From assembly GCA_937919155.1 (NCBI GenBank), contig CALFPM010000195.1, forward strand, positions 1 to 8,108: a stretch of DNA of 8,108 nt, written 5' to 3'. Positions 1-6,332 of this stretch are shown here, piece after piece; positions within the stretch are counted from its first letter, which is position 1; each line of letters opens with the position of its first letter. Source of the stretch: an uncultured Clostridia bacterium. GTDB taxonomy: Bacteria > Bacillota > Clostridia > Oscillospirales > Acutalibacteraceae. Both the position numbers and the translations under genes were made by a program. The notes under the pieces are model-generated. The model searched no databases, had not been told where the DNA came from, and saw nothing but the letters and a program-made list of their open reading frames with translations.

Positions 1-741
1 TGGTAATATGGCTTTCTCTCCTTCTGTTAGTCCTAATACATATATGATAGTAATTAGATGATGGTCTATAATTACCGAATTATCAGAGTCAATATAAAAA
101 TGATTACTAATTGGCTCTTTAGATTTAAAATTTACCTTAAAGTGATACTCATAAAACGGTATTACATTGTCTGAATCACACAATACAACACCAAAAGTTA
201 AAGACATACTATTTCTATCAATAATTCTAATCTCATTTGTGATTAAATTATTTGAAGAATCAATCATTTCATTAGCAGAAACAACTCGATTAATATGTAA
301 TTTGAAATCTGCATGTTCTACATTTTCAACATATAAGCATAATTGCTCGATATTAGCAAACGCAATCTCTTTGGGTGACTTATAGCCTTTAATTTCGTGC
401 AAATCAAAGATAGGATCACTTGCAGGTTTTATTTCATACTTACCTGGCTCCATATCCCACCAACACCATGCTAAGCAGTTCCAATATTCATATGTATTTT
501 GCCAATTCCATGACTTAACTAAATAATTAAATCTACGCATGAAATTAAAATGATTCTGGATTGACTCTCGTGTTTTAAAATTTCCTTTATCAATACTACA
601 GAATGGGATAACATACATATAAGCAATATCGCATGAATAAAATATTGCCGTACAATAAGGAGTACTAGATATGCCTTTACTATTTATATAAATATCTATA
701 ATAGGATGACGCAAAACTCTATTATGCATTCCAAATAACAT
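1..741 (-). CDS. Unknown Trp-rich protein, 3'-incomplete at window edge
   Basis: I do not recognise this protein. The minus-strand frame is open without a stop from 864 down to base 1, so the C-terminus lies outside the window. The first ATG is at 741, giving 247 visible codons. That ATG has no purine-rich ribosome site before it (the minus strand reads CTTACCTCCA there), so the true N-terminus may have been lost at the junction near 742-769. The most striking part is a tryptophan cluster at residues 78-95 (W78, W80, W87, W92, W94, W95), with C89 and C93. The second half (about 130-247) alternates short hydrophobic and polar stretches, suggesting beta-rich structure. I see no signal peptide and no obvious membrane helix. 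The region is far more AT-rich than the genes to the right, which suggests transfer or a different source. That the frame is coding is inferred from its uninterrupted length in AT-rich DNA and its protein-like composition. Confidence 0.6.
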   Translation of the reverse strand, partial: MLFGMHNRVLRHPIIDIYINSKGISSTPYCTAIFYSCDIAYMYVIPFCSIDKGNFKTRESIQNHFNFMRRFNYLVKSWNWQNTYEYWNCLAWCWWDMEPGKYEIKPASDPIFDLHEIKGYKSPKEIAFANIEQLCLYVENVEHADFKLHINRVVSANEMIDSSNNLITNEIRIIDRNSMSLTFGVVLCDSDNVIPFYEYHFKVNFKSKEPISNHFYIDSDNSVIIDHHLITIIYVLGLTEGEKAILP

Positions 742-768
742 TGGAGGTAAGGTATCGCTAATAATTTT

Positions 769-1329
769 GCTATTTATCCAAATGATTTTGAATCCAAGGA
801 TATAATTTCCGAAGAAATTGATAAATATAATGAGAGCAAAACCGCTGAAGGCAAAGAGGACAGCTCAATCAAATATACCGATTATATCGGACTTCTTCTT
901 TCATCGGTATCCACAATAATTGATATCATTTCTTATGTTCTGATTGCATTCGTTGCAATTTCACTTGTTGTTTCCTCAATTATGATAGGTATTATCACCT
1001 ACATTTCAGTTCTTGAAAGAACAAAGGAAATCGGTATTCTCCGCGCAATCGGTGCATCAAAAAAGGATATTTCAAGAGTATTCAATGCAGAAACTCTTAT
1101 TGTCGGTTTTGTTTCGGGTGCATTGGGTATCGGCTCAACGCTTCTGCTCACATTGCCGATCAACGCGATTATTTCTCACCTTACCTCACTTCCCGAGGTT
1201 GCAAAGCTTCCTGTTGACGGAGCGATAATTCTTGTTGTGATCAGTATGGTGCTGACTCTTATTTCGGGTCTCATCCCCTCAAGAATTGCATCGAAAAAAG
1301 ACCCTGTAGAGGCACTGAGAACAGAATAA
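769..1329 (+). CDS. ABC transporter permease, FtsX/MacB type, 5'-truncated
   Basis: This is the C-terminal part (about 186 codons) of an FtsX-domain permease of the MacB-like ABC transporters, which move peptides, lipoproteins or antimicrobials or act in stress sensing; the substrate cannot be told. Family-like sequence begins near 769-780 (IYPNDFESKD) and continues in one frame to TAA at 1327. Three membrane segments are visible, at about 916-1010, 1096-1161 and 1222-1278. Between the first two lies the cytoplasmic coupling motif ERTKEIGILRAIGASKKDI, and the protein ends in the typical PSRIASKKDPVEALRTE tail. In-frame TAA at 748-750 and the absence of any upstream family sequence show that the 5' part (ATPase and/or periplasmic domain and first membrane segment) is missing. 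ATG 982 is an internal methionine, not a start. Whether the truncation is biological or an assembly join cannot be told here. Confidence 0.85.
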   Translation, partial: AIYPNDFESKDIISEEIDKYNESKTAEGKEDSSIKYTDYIGLLLSSVSTIIDIISYVLIAFVAISLVVSSIMIGIITYISVLERTKEIGILRAIGASKKDISRVFNAETLIVGFVSGALGIGSTLLLTLPINAIISHLTSLPEVAKLPVDGAIILVVISMVLTLISGLIPSRIASKKDPVEALRTE

Positions 1330-1335
1330 AAAAAC

Positions 1336-1367
1336 AGGCTTGTGTGGGCGGCAACCCATACAAGCCT
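1336..1367. terminator. Bidirectional intrinsic terminator
   Basis: A 13-bp stem is formed by 1336-1348 and 1355-1367 with one G-T wobble and a 6-nt loop (CGGCAA). On the minus strand it is followed by seven T (complement of A1328-1334), an ideal tail for ending the lipoprotein transcript. On the plus strand the tail is weaker (TTGTTATT). It sits 6 nt after the permease stop codon and 17 nt beyond the lipoprotein stop, so it serves both convergent genes. Confidence 0.9.
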
Positions 1368-1384
1368 TTGTTATTACATTATAT

Positions 1385-2332
1385 TTATGTCAGTTTATTG
1401 ATTATTCGGTCAACCTCGCCCGTTTCTTCAACATCGAGAGTGGAGATATATTCGTTTGTTTCTGCTTCTGCCTGAGCGGAATACAAATCGTTTATGCACA
1501 CCGTGCGGTAGCTTGCATAAACGCTTTCGCCTTTTTCTTTCAGGTTTTCTTTCCACACGATGAATATGCATTCGTCATAGGTGATAACCTGCACCGTGCC
1601 GCCATTCTGATTTGCAACTTTTTCAAAGAAACCGTCAGGATATCCCTCTGCACCTTTTTTGAGAAGCACCGAATCAGAAAGACTGTATCCTGCAGCGGTT
1701 GCGGTTTCGGCAAATTTTTCAACATCCGTACCCGCGTTTTCAGCGAGGGTGTTGATTGCGGAAACAAGCTGATTTTTTTCAAGCTGAGTCATGGGTGTTG
1801 CACCGTCTGCGGAAGTGAAGTATGCACACACATTGCGGAAACTGATGTAATTTTCATAAAAGTAATCCTGAAGCACGGCTTCTGCCTCAAGATTGTCTGC
1901 GCCTTTGTCATATTCTGCGGCAAAAACCGCATTTTCATATGCTTCGGCGGTGAGGATTTTTGTGAGGGTTTGTTTTGAAACACCGATGTTTTTATAATGA
2001 TTTTCGAATCTTATCCAATAGTCATTGACCGTTTGAGAGATTTCAACCTTTTCGGAGGATGTCAGGGAAAGTCCCATATCTCTGAATGCAGTGTTGGCGA
2101 CAAGATATTTTTTGCATTCGTTTATCGCTGCTTGCCTGAGGTCTGCTTTGATCGGATTTTCAGGCAGATCATAATCAATGGGTCTGCCTATAACCTTGTC
2201 GAGGAAATATGTGAAAATTTCGCTGTTGATTTCCGTGCCTGCAATTACAAGGGCGGTTTTCTTTTCACTGCCGCAGGCATTGAGTGAGAATATAAGCACA
2301 ACGGCAATGAGAAACGCCGCAAATCTTTTCAT
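1385..2332 (-). CDS. Exported lipoprotein, possibly a degenerate PrsA/SurA-like foldase
   Basis: This 315-residue protein begins with a lipoprotein signal: MKR, a hydrophobic run, then the lipobox SLNAC with C20 as the lipidated residue, so it should be anchored outside the cell membrane. I chose ATG 2332 because AAAGGA (2341-2346) lies 8 nt upstream. An upstream in-frame GTG at 2353 directly abuts the predicted -10 box and would not be transcribed. The layout recalls SurA/PrsA chaperones: an opening 'VIAGTEINSEIFTYFL'-like segment after the lipobox, a helical N-domain, then a stretch (about 160-275) with spacing like parvulin (a 'DYFYENYISF' linker, 'VEKFAETA', 'GFFEKVANQNGG', a hydrophobic end strand). 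The canonical parvulin motifs (HILV, GDLG) are absent, so isomerase activity is doubtful. This relation is inference; 'lipoprotein of unknown function' is the safe name. It is transcribed convergently to the permease and divergently from zapA. Confidence 0.8.
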   Translation of the reverse strand: MKRFAAFLIAVVLIFSLNACGSEKKTALVIAGTEINSEIFTYFLDKVIGRPIDYDLPENPIKADLRQAAINECKKYLVANTAFRDMGLSLTSSEKVEISQTVNDYWIRFENHYKNIGVSKQTLTKILTAEAYENAVFAAEYDKGADNLEAEAVLQDYFYENYISFRNVCAYFTSADGATPMTQLEKNQLVSAINTLAENAGTDVEKFAETATAAGYSLSDSVLLKKGAEGYPDGFFEKVANQNGGTVQVITYDECIFIVWKENLKEKGESVYASYRTVCINDLYSAQAEAETNEYISTLDVEETGEVDRIINKLT

Positions 2333-2353
2333 AAAATCAATCCTTTCGCCCAC

Positions 2354-2382
2354 ATTATAACATAGAAATCTCCGTTTATAAA
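2354..2382 (-). promoter_or_regulatory. Promoter of the lipoprotein gene
   Basis: On the minus strand TTTATA (2382-2377) and a perfect TATAAT (2359-2354) are separated by 17 bp. The expected start of transcription near 2347 would give a leader of only about 15 nt, beginning at the ribosome site AAAGGA. This supports translation from ATG 2332 rather than GTG 2353. Confidence 0.7.
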
Positions 2383-2411
2383 GCTATCTCCAAAAAAAAT
2401 TAAAAAATGTC

Positions 2412-2440
2412 TTTATTAGTTCATTTTTTTGTTGTATAAT
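2412..2440 (+). promoter_or_regulatory. Probable promoter of zapA and the U32 gene
   Basis: A perfect TATAAT lies at 2435-2440 with a weak -35 candidate TTTATT at 2412-2417 (17-bp spacer), in an AT-rich divergent intergenic region. Transcription would start near 2447, about 28 nt before the zapA ATG. The -10 is convincing; the -35 is poor, so an activator or low basal strength is possible. Confidence 0.6.
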
Positions 2441-2474
2441 TATTGTGTATCAAAAAATAACACGGGGTGAAACC

Positions 2475-2813
2475 ATGGAAAAAATCAGACTTTTAATTGC
2501 AGGCGAAGAATATAATATAGGTACAGACGATGACCTTGACTATGTTGCGCAGCTTGGTGCAGAGCTTGACAGCAAAATCAGCGGTCTTATGAGCAGCAAT
2601 ATCAGAATTTCGGTCACTCAGGCGGCTATCGTAACAGCTCTTGAGTATGCCGATATGGCAAAGAAGAGCGAAGTTACATCCGAAAACCTCAGAGCGCAGA
2701 TTCAGGGCTATCTTGAGGATGCCGCAAGAGCAAGAACGGATGCAGAGGTTACAAAGCGTGAGCTTGAAAGAGTGACCAAAGAGCTTGCCGCTCTCAAGGC
2801 TTCCAACAAATAA
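2475..2813 (+). CDS. zapA: Cell division protein ZapA
   Basis: ZapA is a small cytoplasmic protein that binds FtsZ and bundles Z-ring filaments. The 112-residue product has the family layout: an N-terminal beta-hairpin region (residues 3-15, IRLLIAGEEYNI), a helix with the usual 'D.DYVAQLGAELDSKI' pattern (about 18-36), a second helix rich in alanine (46-63), and a charged C-terminal coiled coil (66-110) used for oligomerisation. I chose ATG 2475, which has GGGGTGA at 2464-2470; a longer reading from GTG 2445 would start at the expected transcription start and lacks a ribosome site. The TAA stop shares its last A with the ATG of the next gene, so translation of the two is probably coupled. 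ZapA next to a U32 peptidase-like gene is, to my knowledge, a recurrent arrangement in Clostridia. Confidence 0.9.
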   Translation: MEKIRLLIAGEEYNIGTDDDLDYVAQLGAELDSKISGLMSSNIRISVTQAAIVTALEYADMAKKSEVTSENLRAQIQGYLEDAARARTDAEVTKRELERVTKELAALKASNK

Positions 2814-4861
2814 TGGCGGCGGAGATTCTTGCACCTGCGGGCAGCATTGATGCTCTCAGAGCCGCGGTGCGTTGCGGAGCAAATGCCGTTTATCTTGGCG
2901 GAAAGGCGCTTAATGCGCGCCGAAATGCATCCAATTTTTCCGAAGAGGAATTGGCGGATGCCGTTGAGTATTGCCACGCAAGGAATGTTAAGGTTTATCT
3001 GACACTTAACACCCTTATCGGTGACGGCGAATTTGAAACAGCATATGATGCGGTGAAGTGCGCCTGCAGAGTCAATGCAGACGCACTTATTCTGCAGGAT
3101 CTGGGACTTGCCGCAACCGTGCGCAGGGTTTGCCCGTCAATGCCGATGCACGCATCCACTCAGATGTCTGTTCAGAGCATTGAGGGAATCCGCGCGCTTG
3201 AAAAACTCGGATTCACGAGAGCGGTGTTGCCTCGGGAACTTTCCGAGAAAGAAATAAGAGCCATTTCGTCACAGACGGATATGGAGCTTGAATATTTTGT
3301 TCACGGCGCGTTGTGTATGTGCGTTTCGGGACAGTGTCTTATGAGTTCCGTCCTCGGCGGCAGAAGCGGAAACAGAGGTCTTTGCGCACAGCCATGCAGA
3401 TTACCTTTCGGAGTCAACGGCAAGGGCGGAAGTAACCTGAGCCTTAAGGACTTGTCTCTGACAGAAGAGCTTCTCAGACTTGAAGATGCAGGTGTTTGTT
3501 CCTTTAAAATTGAGGGCAGAATGAAACGCCCCGAGTATGTTGCGGCGGCGGTCACTGCCTGCAAAAACAGCCTGAACGGTATAAATGATGAGAGTATAAA
3601 TCAATCTTTGCGCGCGGTGTTTTCCCGCTCAGGTTTCACAAAAGGCTATTTTGAGGGCAAGCTGGGCAGAGAGATGTTCGGCACGAGGCGCAAGGAAGAT
3701 GTTGAGGGCGCATCGGGAGTGCTTTCGGGACTTCAGAGGCTTTATGACAACGAAAATCCCCTTATTCCCGTTGACCTGACTCTTTCTTTCAAAGAAAACA
3801 AACCTATGGTTATTACTGCGTCTGCGCTTGGATTTACCGTCAGGGCAGAGAGCGACAAATGCCCCGAAAAAGCGCTGAACAAACCGCTTTCACGGGATGA
3901 ACTGGCAAGCAGAATCTCAAAATGCGGCGGAACGCAGTTTTATGCAGATAATATTGATATAGATTTCAGCGAGGGTCTCAATGTTTCGGCGGGGGCGCTT
4001 AACGGTCTCAGGCGAAATGCTCTTGAGATGCTTGAAAAAGAAATTAACCGCACAGAAACGGTTGAAGTCCTGCCCGATAACAGAGAATTCAGACCTCACA
4101 GGTCAAACGGACGCAGTCTGTACGCAAGATTTTTCCATCAGGAGCAGCTGCCCGAAAACCTTGACGGTATATCGAGAGTCATTTTGCCGATTGAGGCAAA
4201 CGGAGAAACCGTTGAGAGAATTTGCACCAAGGGCATTGAGGTCGCAATCGAAATTCCTGCGGCGGTTTTCTCAAGTGCAGATAAATATATTGAAAAGCTG
4301 AAAGAGCTTAAAAATCACGGCGCGTCACTTTCATGGGTTTGCACCCTTGACGGTGTGGGCATTGCCGAAAAAGCGGGTCTGCCTTTTGCGGCGGGATTTG
4401 GCATGAACATCTATAACACCGCATCGGTCGAGGAAACAGAGCGTATGGGCGGCACTGATTGTCTGCTTTCCTGCGAAATGTCCCTCAGCGATGTTGCGAA
4501 GCTTGGCGGAGAATTGCCGAGAGGCGTTATGACCTACGGAAGAATCCCGTTGATGCTCACAAGAAACTGCCCTGTCAGAAACAAGTTGACCTGCGCGGAG
4601 TGCGGCGGAAAAAGTGTACTGACGGACAGAATGGGCGTGAATTTCCCTGTTGTGTGCAAAAACGGTGCGAGTTTTGTTCTCAATTCCGTGCCTCTGTGGC
4701 TTGCTGATAAAAAAGGCGAAATCCGCAATGCGGATTATGAATTGCTTTATTTTACAAACGAATCGGAAACTGAATGTTCAGATATAATAAAAGACTATAA
4801 TAATAATGAAAAGGCACCCGATGAATTCACAAGGGGTCTTTATTTCAGGAAAGTTTTGTAA
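2813..4861 (+). CDS. U32 family protein with DUF3656 domain, RlhA-like (probable RNA hydroxylase)
   Basis: A 682-residue member of the family long called peptidase U32 or collagenase-like. Characterised bacterial relatives (E. coli RlhA and TrhP) hydroxylate 23S rRNA C2501 or tRNA wobble uridine. Length and the middle DUF3656-like domain (about 315-410) match the RlhA type rather than shorter TrhP. The N-terminal TIM-barrel-like U32 domain starts at once with EILAPAGSIDALRAAVRCGA. The signature after HG (164-165) shows four conserved cysteines (C168, C175, C191, C195), candidate ligands of the iron-sulfur or metal centre inferred for the family; C170 is extra. A second cysteine group lies at C586, C594, C597 and C615. 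The ATG at 2813 overlaps the zapA stop and has no close strong ribosome site of its own, suggesting translational coupling. The exact RNA target is inference; protease activity seems less likely. Confidence 0.85.
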   Translation: MAAEILAPAGSIDALRAAVRCGANAVYLGGKALNARRNASNFSEEELADAVEYCHARNVKVYLTLNTLIGDGEFETAYDAVKCACRVNADALILQDLGLAATVRRVCPSMPMHASTQMSVQSIEGIRALEKLGFTRAVLPRELSEKEIRAISSQTDMELEYFVHGALCMCVSGQCLMSSVLGGRSGNRGLCAQPCRLPFGVNGKGGSNLSLKDLSLTEELLRLEDAGVCSFKIEGRMKRPEYVAAAVTACKNSLNGINDESINQSLRAVFSRSGFTKGYFEGKLGREMFGTRRKEDVEGASGVLSGLQRLYDNENPLIPVDLTLSFKENKPMVITASALGFTVRAESDKCPEKALNKPLSRDELASRISKCGGTQFYADNIDIDFSEGLNVSAGALNGLRRNALEMLEKEINRTETVEVLPDNREFRPHRSNGRSLYARFFHQEQLPENLDGISRVILPIEANGETVERICTKGIEVAIEIPAAVFSSADKYIEKLKELKNHGASLSWVCTLDGVGIAEKAGLPFAAGFGMNIYNTASVEETERMGGTDCLLSCEMSLSDVAKLGGELPRGVMTYGRIPLMLTRNCPVRNKLTCAECGGKSVLTDRMGVNFPVVCKNGASFVLNSVPLWLADKKGEIRNADYELLYFTNESETECSDIIKDYNNNEKAPDEFTRGLYFRKVL

Positions 4862-4866
4862 AATAC

Positions 4867-4895
4867 TTGAATATTGAAAAAAATAGCAGTATACT
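4867..4895 (+). promoter_or_regulatory. Promoter of ddh
   Basis: TTGAAT (4867-4872), a 17-bp spacer and TATACT (4890-4895) form a good sigma-A-type promoter in the 64-nt gap after the U32 gene. No hairpin terminator separates the two genes, so ddh may also receive read-through. Confidence 0.7.
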
Positions 4896-4925
4896 TTTCT
4901 ATCATAAATGAGAGGATGTATGTTT

Positions 4926-5909
4926 ATGAGCATTAAAATCGGTATTTTCGGCTACGGCAATATCGGCAAGGGCATTGAATGCGCCGTGAAGCAGAATCCT
5001 GATATGGAACTTGCCGCTGTGTTTACGCGCAGAGACCCTGCAACCGTAAAAACAGTTTTCGGCGAAACACCTGTTGTCAGCGCAAGCGAAGTTGAAAATT
5101 ACGCGGATAAAATTGATGTTATGATTATGTGCGGCGGCAGCGCAACGGATTTGCCCGTTCAGACTCCCGCAATGGCAAAGCTTTTCAATGTGATTGACAG
5201 TTTTGACACCCACGCACGCATTGCGGAGCACAAGGCAAATGTTGATGCGGCGGCAAAAGCAGGCGGCAAAACCGCCATCATTTCCGTTGGTTGGGACCCC
5301 GGACTGTTTTCACTCAACCGTCTTTATGCCGATGCAATTCTTCCCGAAGGTGAGAATTACACATTCTGGGGCAAGGGCATAAGTCAGGGTCACTCCGATG
5401 CAATCAGACGCATTGAGGGTGTTGCCGATGCAAGACAGTACACGGTGCCCGTGCCTGCAGCGGTTGAAGCGGCAAGAAGCGGCGATAACCCCGAGCTTAC
5501 AACCCGTATGAAGCACACAAGAGAGTGCTATGTTGTTGCTGAAGAGGGCGCAGATAAGGCGAGAATTGAGCAGGAAATCAAAACGATGCCCAATTATTTT
5601 GCTGATTATGACACAACAGTAACTTTCGTTACTCAGCAGGAGCTTGATGAAAATCACGGCGGTCTGCCTCATCAGGGAATTGTTATCCGCTCAGGTAAAA
5701 CGGGAGCAAACAAAGAGCATAACCATGTTATTGAGTATAAACTCAAGCTTGATTCAAACCCCGAATTCACATCCAGCGCGCTTGTTGCATATGCAAGAGC
5801 CGTTTATAAGCTGAACAAGGCAGGGGATACAGGCTGCAAAACCGTTCTTGATATTGCACCCGCACTGCTTTCACCCAAGAGTGAGGCAGATATAGTGGCT
5901 TATCTGTAA
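4926..5909 (+). CDS. ddh: meso-Diaminopimelate D-dehydrogenase
   Basis: Ddh catalyses the reversible NADP-dependent amination of L-2-amino-6-oxopimelate (tetrahydrodipicolinate, open form) to meso-diaminopimelate, a one-step shortcut to the peptidoglycan crosslinking residue and lysine. The 327-residue product is close to the family's usual length of about 320-326. Visible features are the Rossmann motif GYGNIG (9-14), the NADP-phosphate-binding arginines in FTRR (R35, R36), the GSATD segment (71-75), GWDPG (122-126), the WGKGISQGHSDA block (148-159), the MPNYF segment (221-225) and a C-terminal VLDIAPALLSP segment. These match the Corynebacterium enzyme from memory. I chose ATG 4926 because AGAGGA (4911-4916) is 9 nt upstream; ATG 4920 is too close to that site and ATG 4908 precedes it. 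Other genes of the DAP pathway are not nearby. Confident assignment. Confidence 0.95.
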   Translation: MSIKIGIFGYGNIGKGIECAVKQNPDMELAAVFTRRDPATVKTVFGETPVVSASEVENYADKIDVMIMCGGSATDLPVQTPAMAKLFNVIDSFDTHARIAEHKANVDAAAKAGGKTAIISVGWDPGLFSLNRLYADAILPEGENYTFWGKGISQGHSDAIRRIEGVADARQYTVPVPAAVEAARSGDNPELTTRMKHTRECYVVAEEGADKARIEQEIKTMPNYFADYDTTVTFVTQQELDENHGGLPHQGIVIRSGKTGANKEHNHVIEYKLKLDSNPEFTSSALVAYARAVYKLNKAGDTGCKTVLDIAPALLSPKSEADIVAYL

Positions 5910-5977
5910 GAACGGCACTATATATAATGTAATAATTATATACCGAAAAAATTAATCAAAAAAACGCAAAAAAGTGC

Positions 5978-6006
5978 TTGACTGCGAGGTAGTAATGTGA
6001 TATTAT
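5978..6006 (+). promoter_or_regulatory. Strong promoter of the rpmG-secE-nusG operon
   Basis: TTGACT (5978-5983) and TATTAT (6001-6006) are separated by exactly 17 bp, close to the sigma-A consensus. The expected start is about A6013, giving a leader of about 138 nt before rpmG. An AT-rich stretch with A-runs lies just upstream (5945-5973) and could act as an UP element, as expected for a growth-rate-linked operon. Confidence 0.8.
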
Positions 6007-6012
6007 ATTCCT

Positions 6013-6150
6013 ACCTCTGCAGGAGGGTTCTTTTTTTGTGCCCAAAAATAAATTGTAAAAATTATTACGCAGAGGGAGGCCTGGCTCTGTTTCAGGTTGC
6101 CTGATAGACCCGTTTCAGGGCTAATTATTCCAAAAATGGAGGTGCCGCAC
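6013..6150 (+). promoter_or_regulatory. Structured 5' leader of rpmG, function unknown
   Basis: The leader is long for such an operon and contains several pairing options. CCTCTGC at its very start (6014-6020) is perfectly complementary to GCAGAGG (6069-6075). A short competing hairpin (6014-6017 with 6023-6026) is followed by a T-rich run (6028-6037), resembling a weak early terminator. Further down, TCAGG (6092-6096) pairs with CCTGA (6100-6104), which could instead pair with a second TCAGG (6115-6119), since GTTTCAGG occurs twice (6089, 6112). I do not recognise a known leader family. The ribosome site GGAGGT of rpmG (6138-6143) lies beyond these structures. Confidence 0.4.
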
Positions 6151-6315
6151 ATGGCTGCTACCGGTAAAAGAGTAAAAATCACACTTTCTTGCACCGAATG
6201 CAAACAGCGCAATTACAACACAATGAAAAACAAGCAGAACACACCCGACAGGATGGAGATGAACAAGTACTGCCGTTTCTGCAGGAAGCATACTCTCCAC
6301 AAAGAAACAAAATAA
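6151..6315 (+). CDS. rpmG: 50S ribosomal protein L33 (zinc-binding form)
   Basis: A 54-residue basic protein of the large ribosomal subunit, located near the E site. It is the zinc-ribbon (C+) form, with two CxxC pairs at C14/C17 and C41/C44. The segment YNTMKNKQNTPDRMEMNKYC matches bacterial L33. Translation starts at ATG 6151, with GGAGGT 7 nt upstream; a longer in-frame reading from ATG 6097 would begin inside the leader hairpins and has no family sequence. It is the first gene of the operon, with a 17-nt gap to secE. Genomes with zinc-binding L33 often also carry a zinc-free copy used in zinc starvation; none is visible in this window. Confidence 0.95.
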   Translation: MAATGKRVKITLSCTECKQRNYNTMKNKQNTPDRMEMNKYCRFCRKHTLHKETK

Positions 6316-6332
6316 GCGGGAGGATTTAACCC

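Noticed and set aside
167..385. Plus-strand frame of 72 codons in the AT-rich left region
   Set aside because: It lies antisense to the much longer open minus-strand frame, has no ribosome site and no recognisable sequence.
1..770. Insertion sequence at the left edge
   Set aside because: No transposase-like motifs, terminal inverted repeats or target duplication could be seen; the left end of the foreign DNA is outside the window.
1340..1978. Plus-strand frame of 212 codons opposite the lipoprotein gene
   Set aside because: It starts inside the terminator hairpin, lacks a ribosome site, and is antisense to a gene with promoter, ribosome site and lipoprotein signal. It reads as a codon-bias shadow.
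2333..2353. GTG 2353 as start of the lipoprotein (7 more residues)
   Set aside because: It touches the predicted -10 box, so it would lie upstream of the transcript. ATG 2332 has a good ribosome site and gives a standard signal peptide.
5921..5942. Perfect 8-bp inverted repeat TATATAAT / ATTATATA after ddh as a terminator
   Set aside because: The stem is all A-T and no T-run follows. It is probably AT-rich spacer sequence, though a protein-binding site cannot be excluded.
6316..6332. tRNA-Trp between rpmG and secE, as seen in some Firmicutes
   Set aside because: The gap is only 17 nt and holds just the secE ribosome site.
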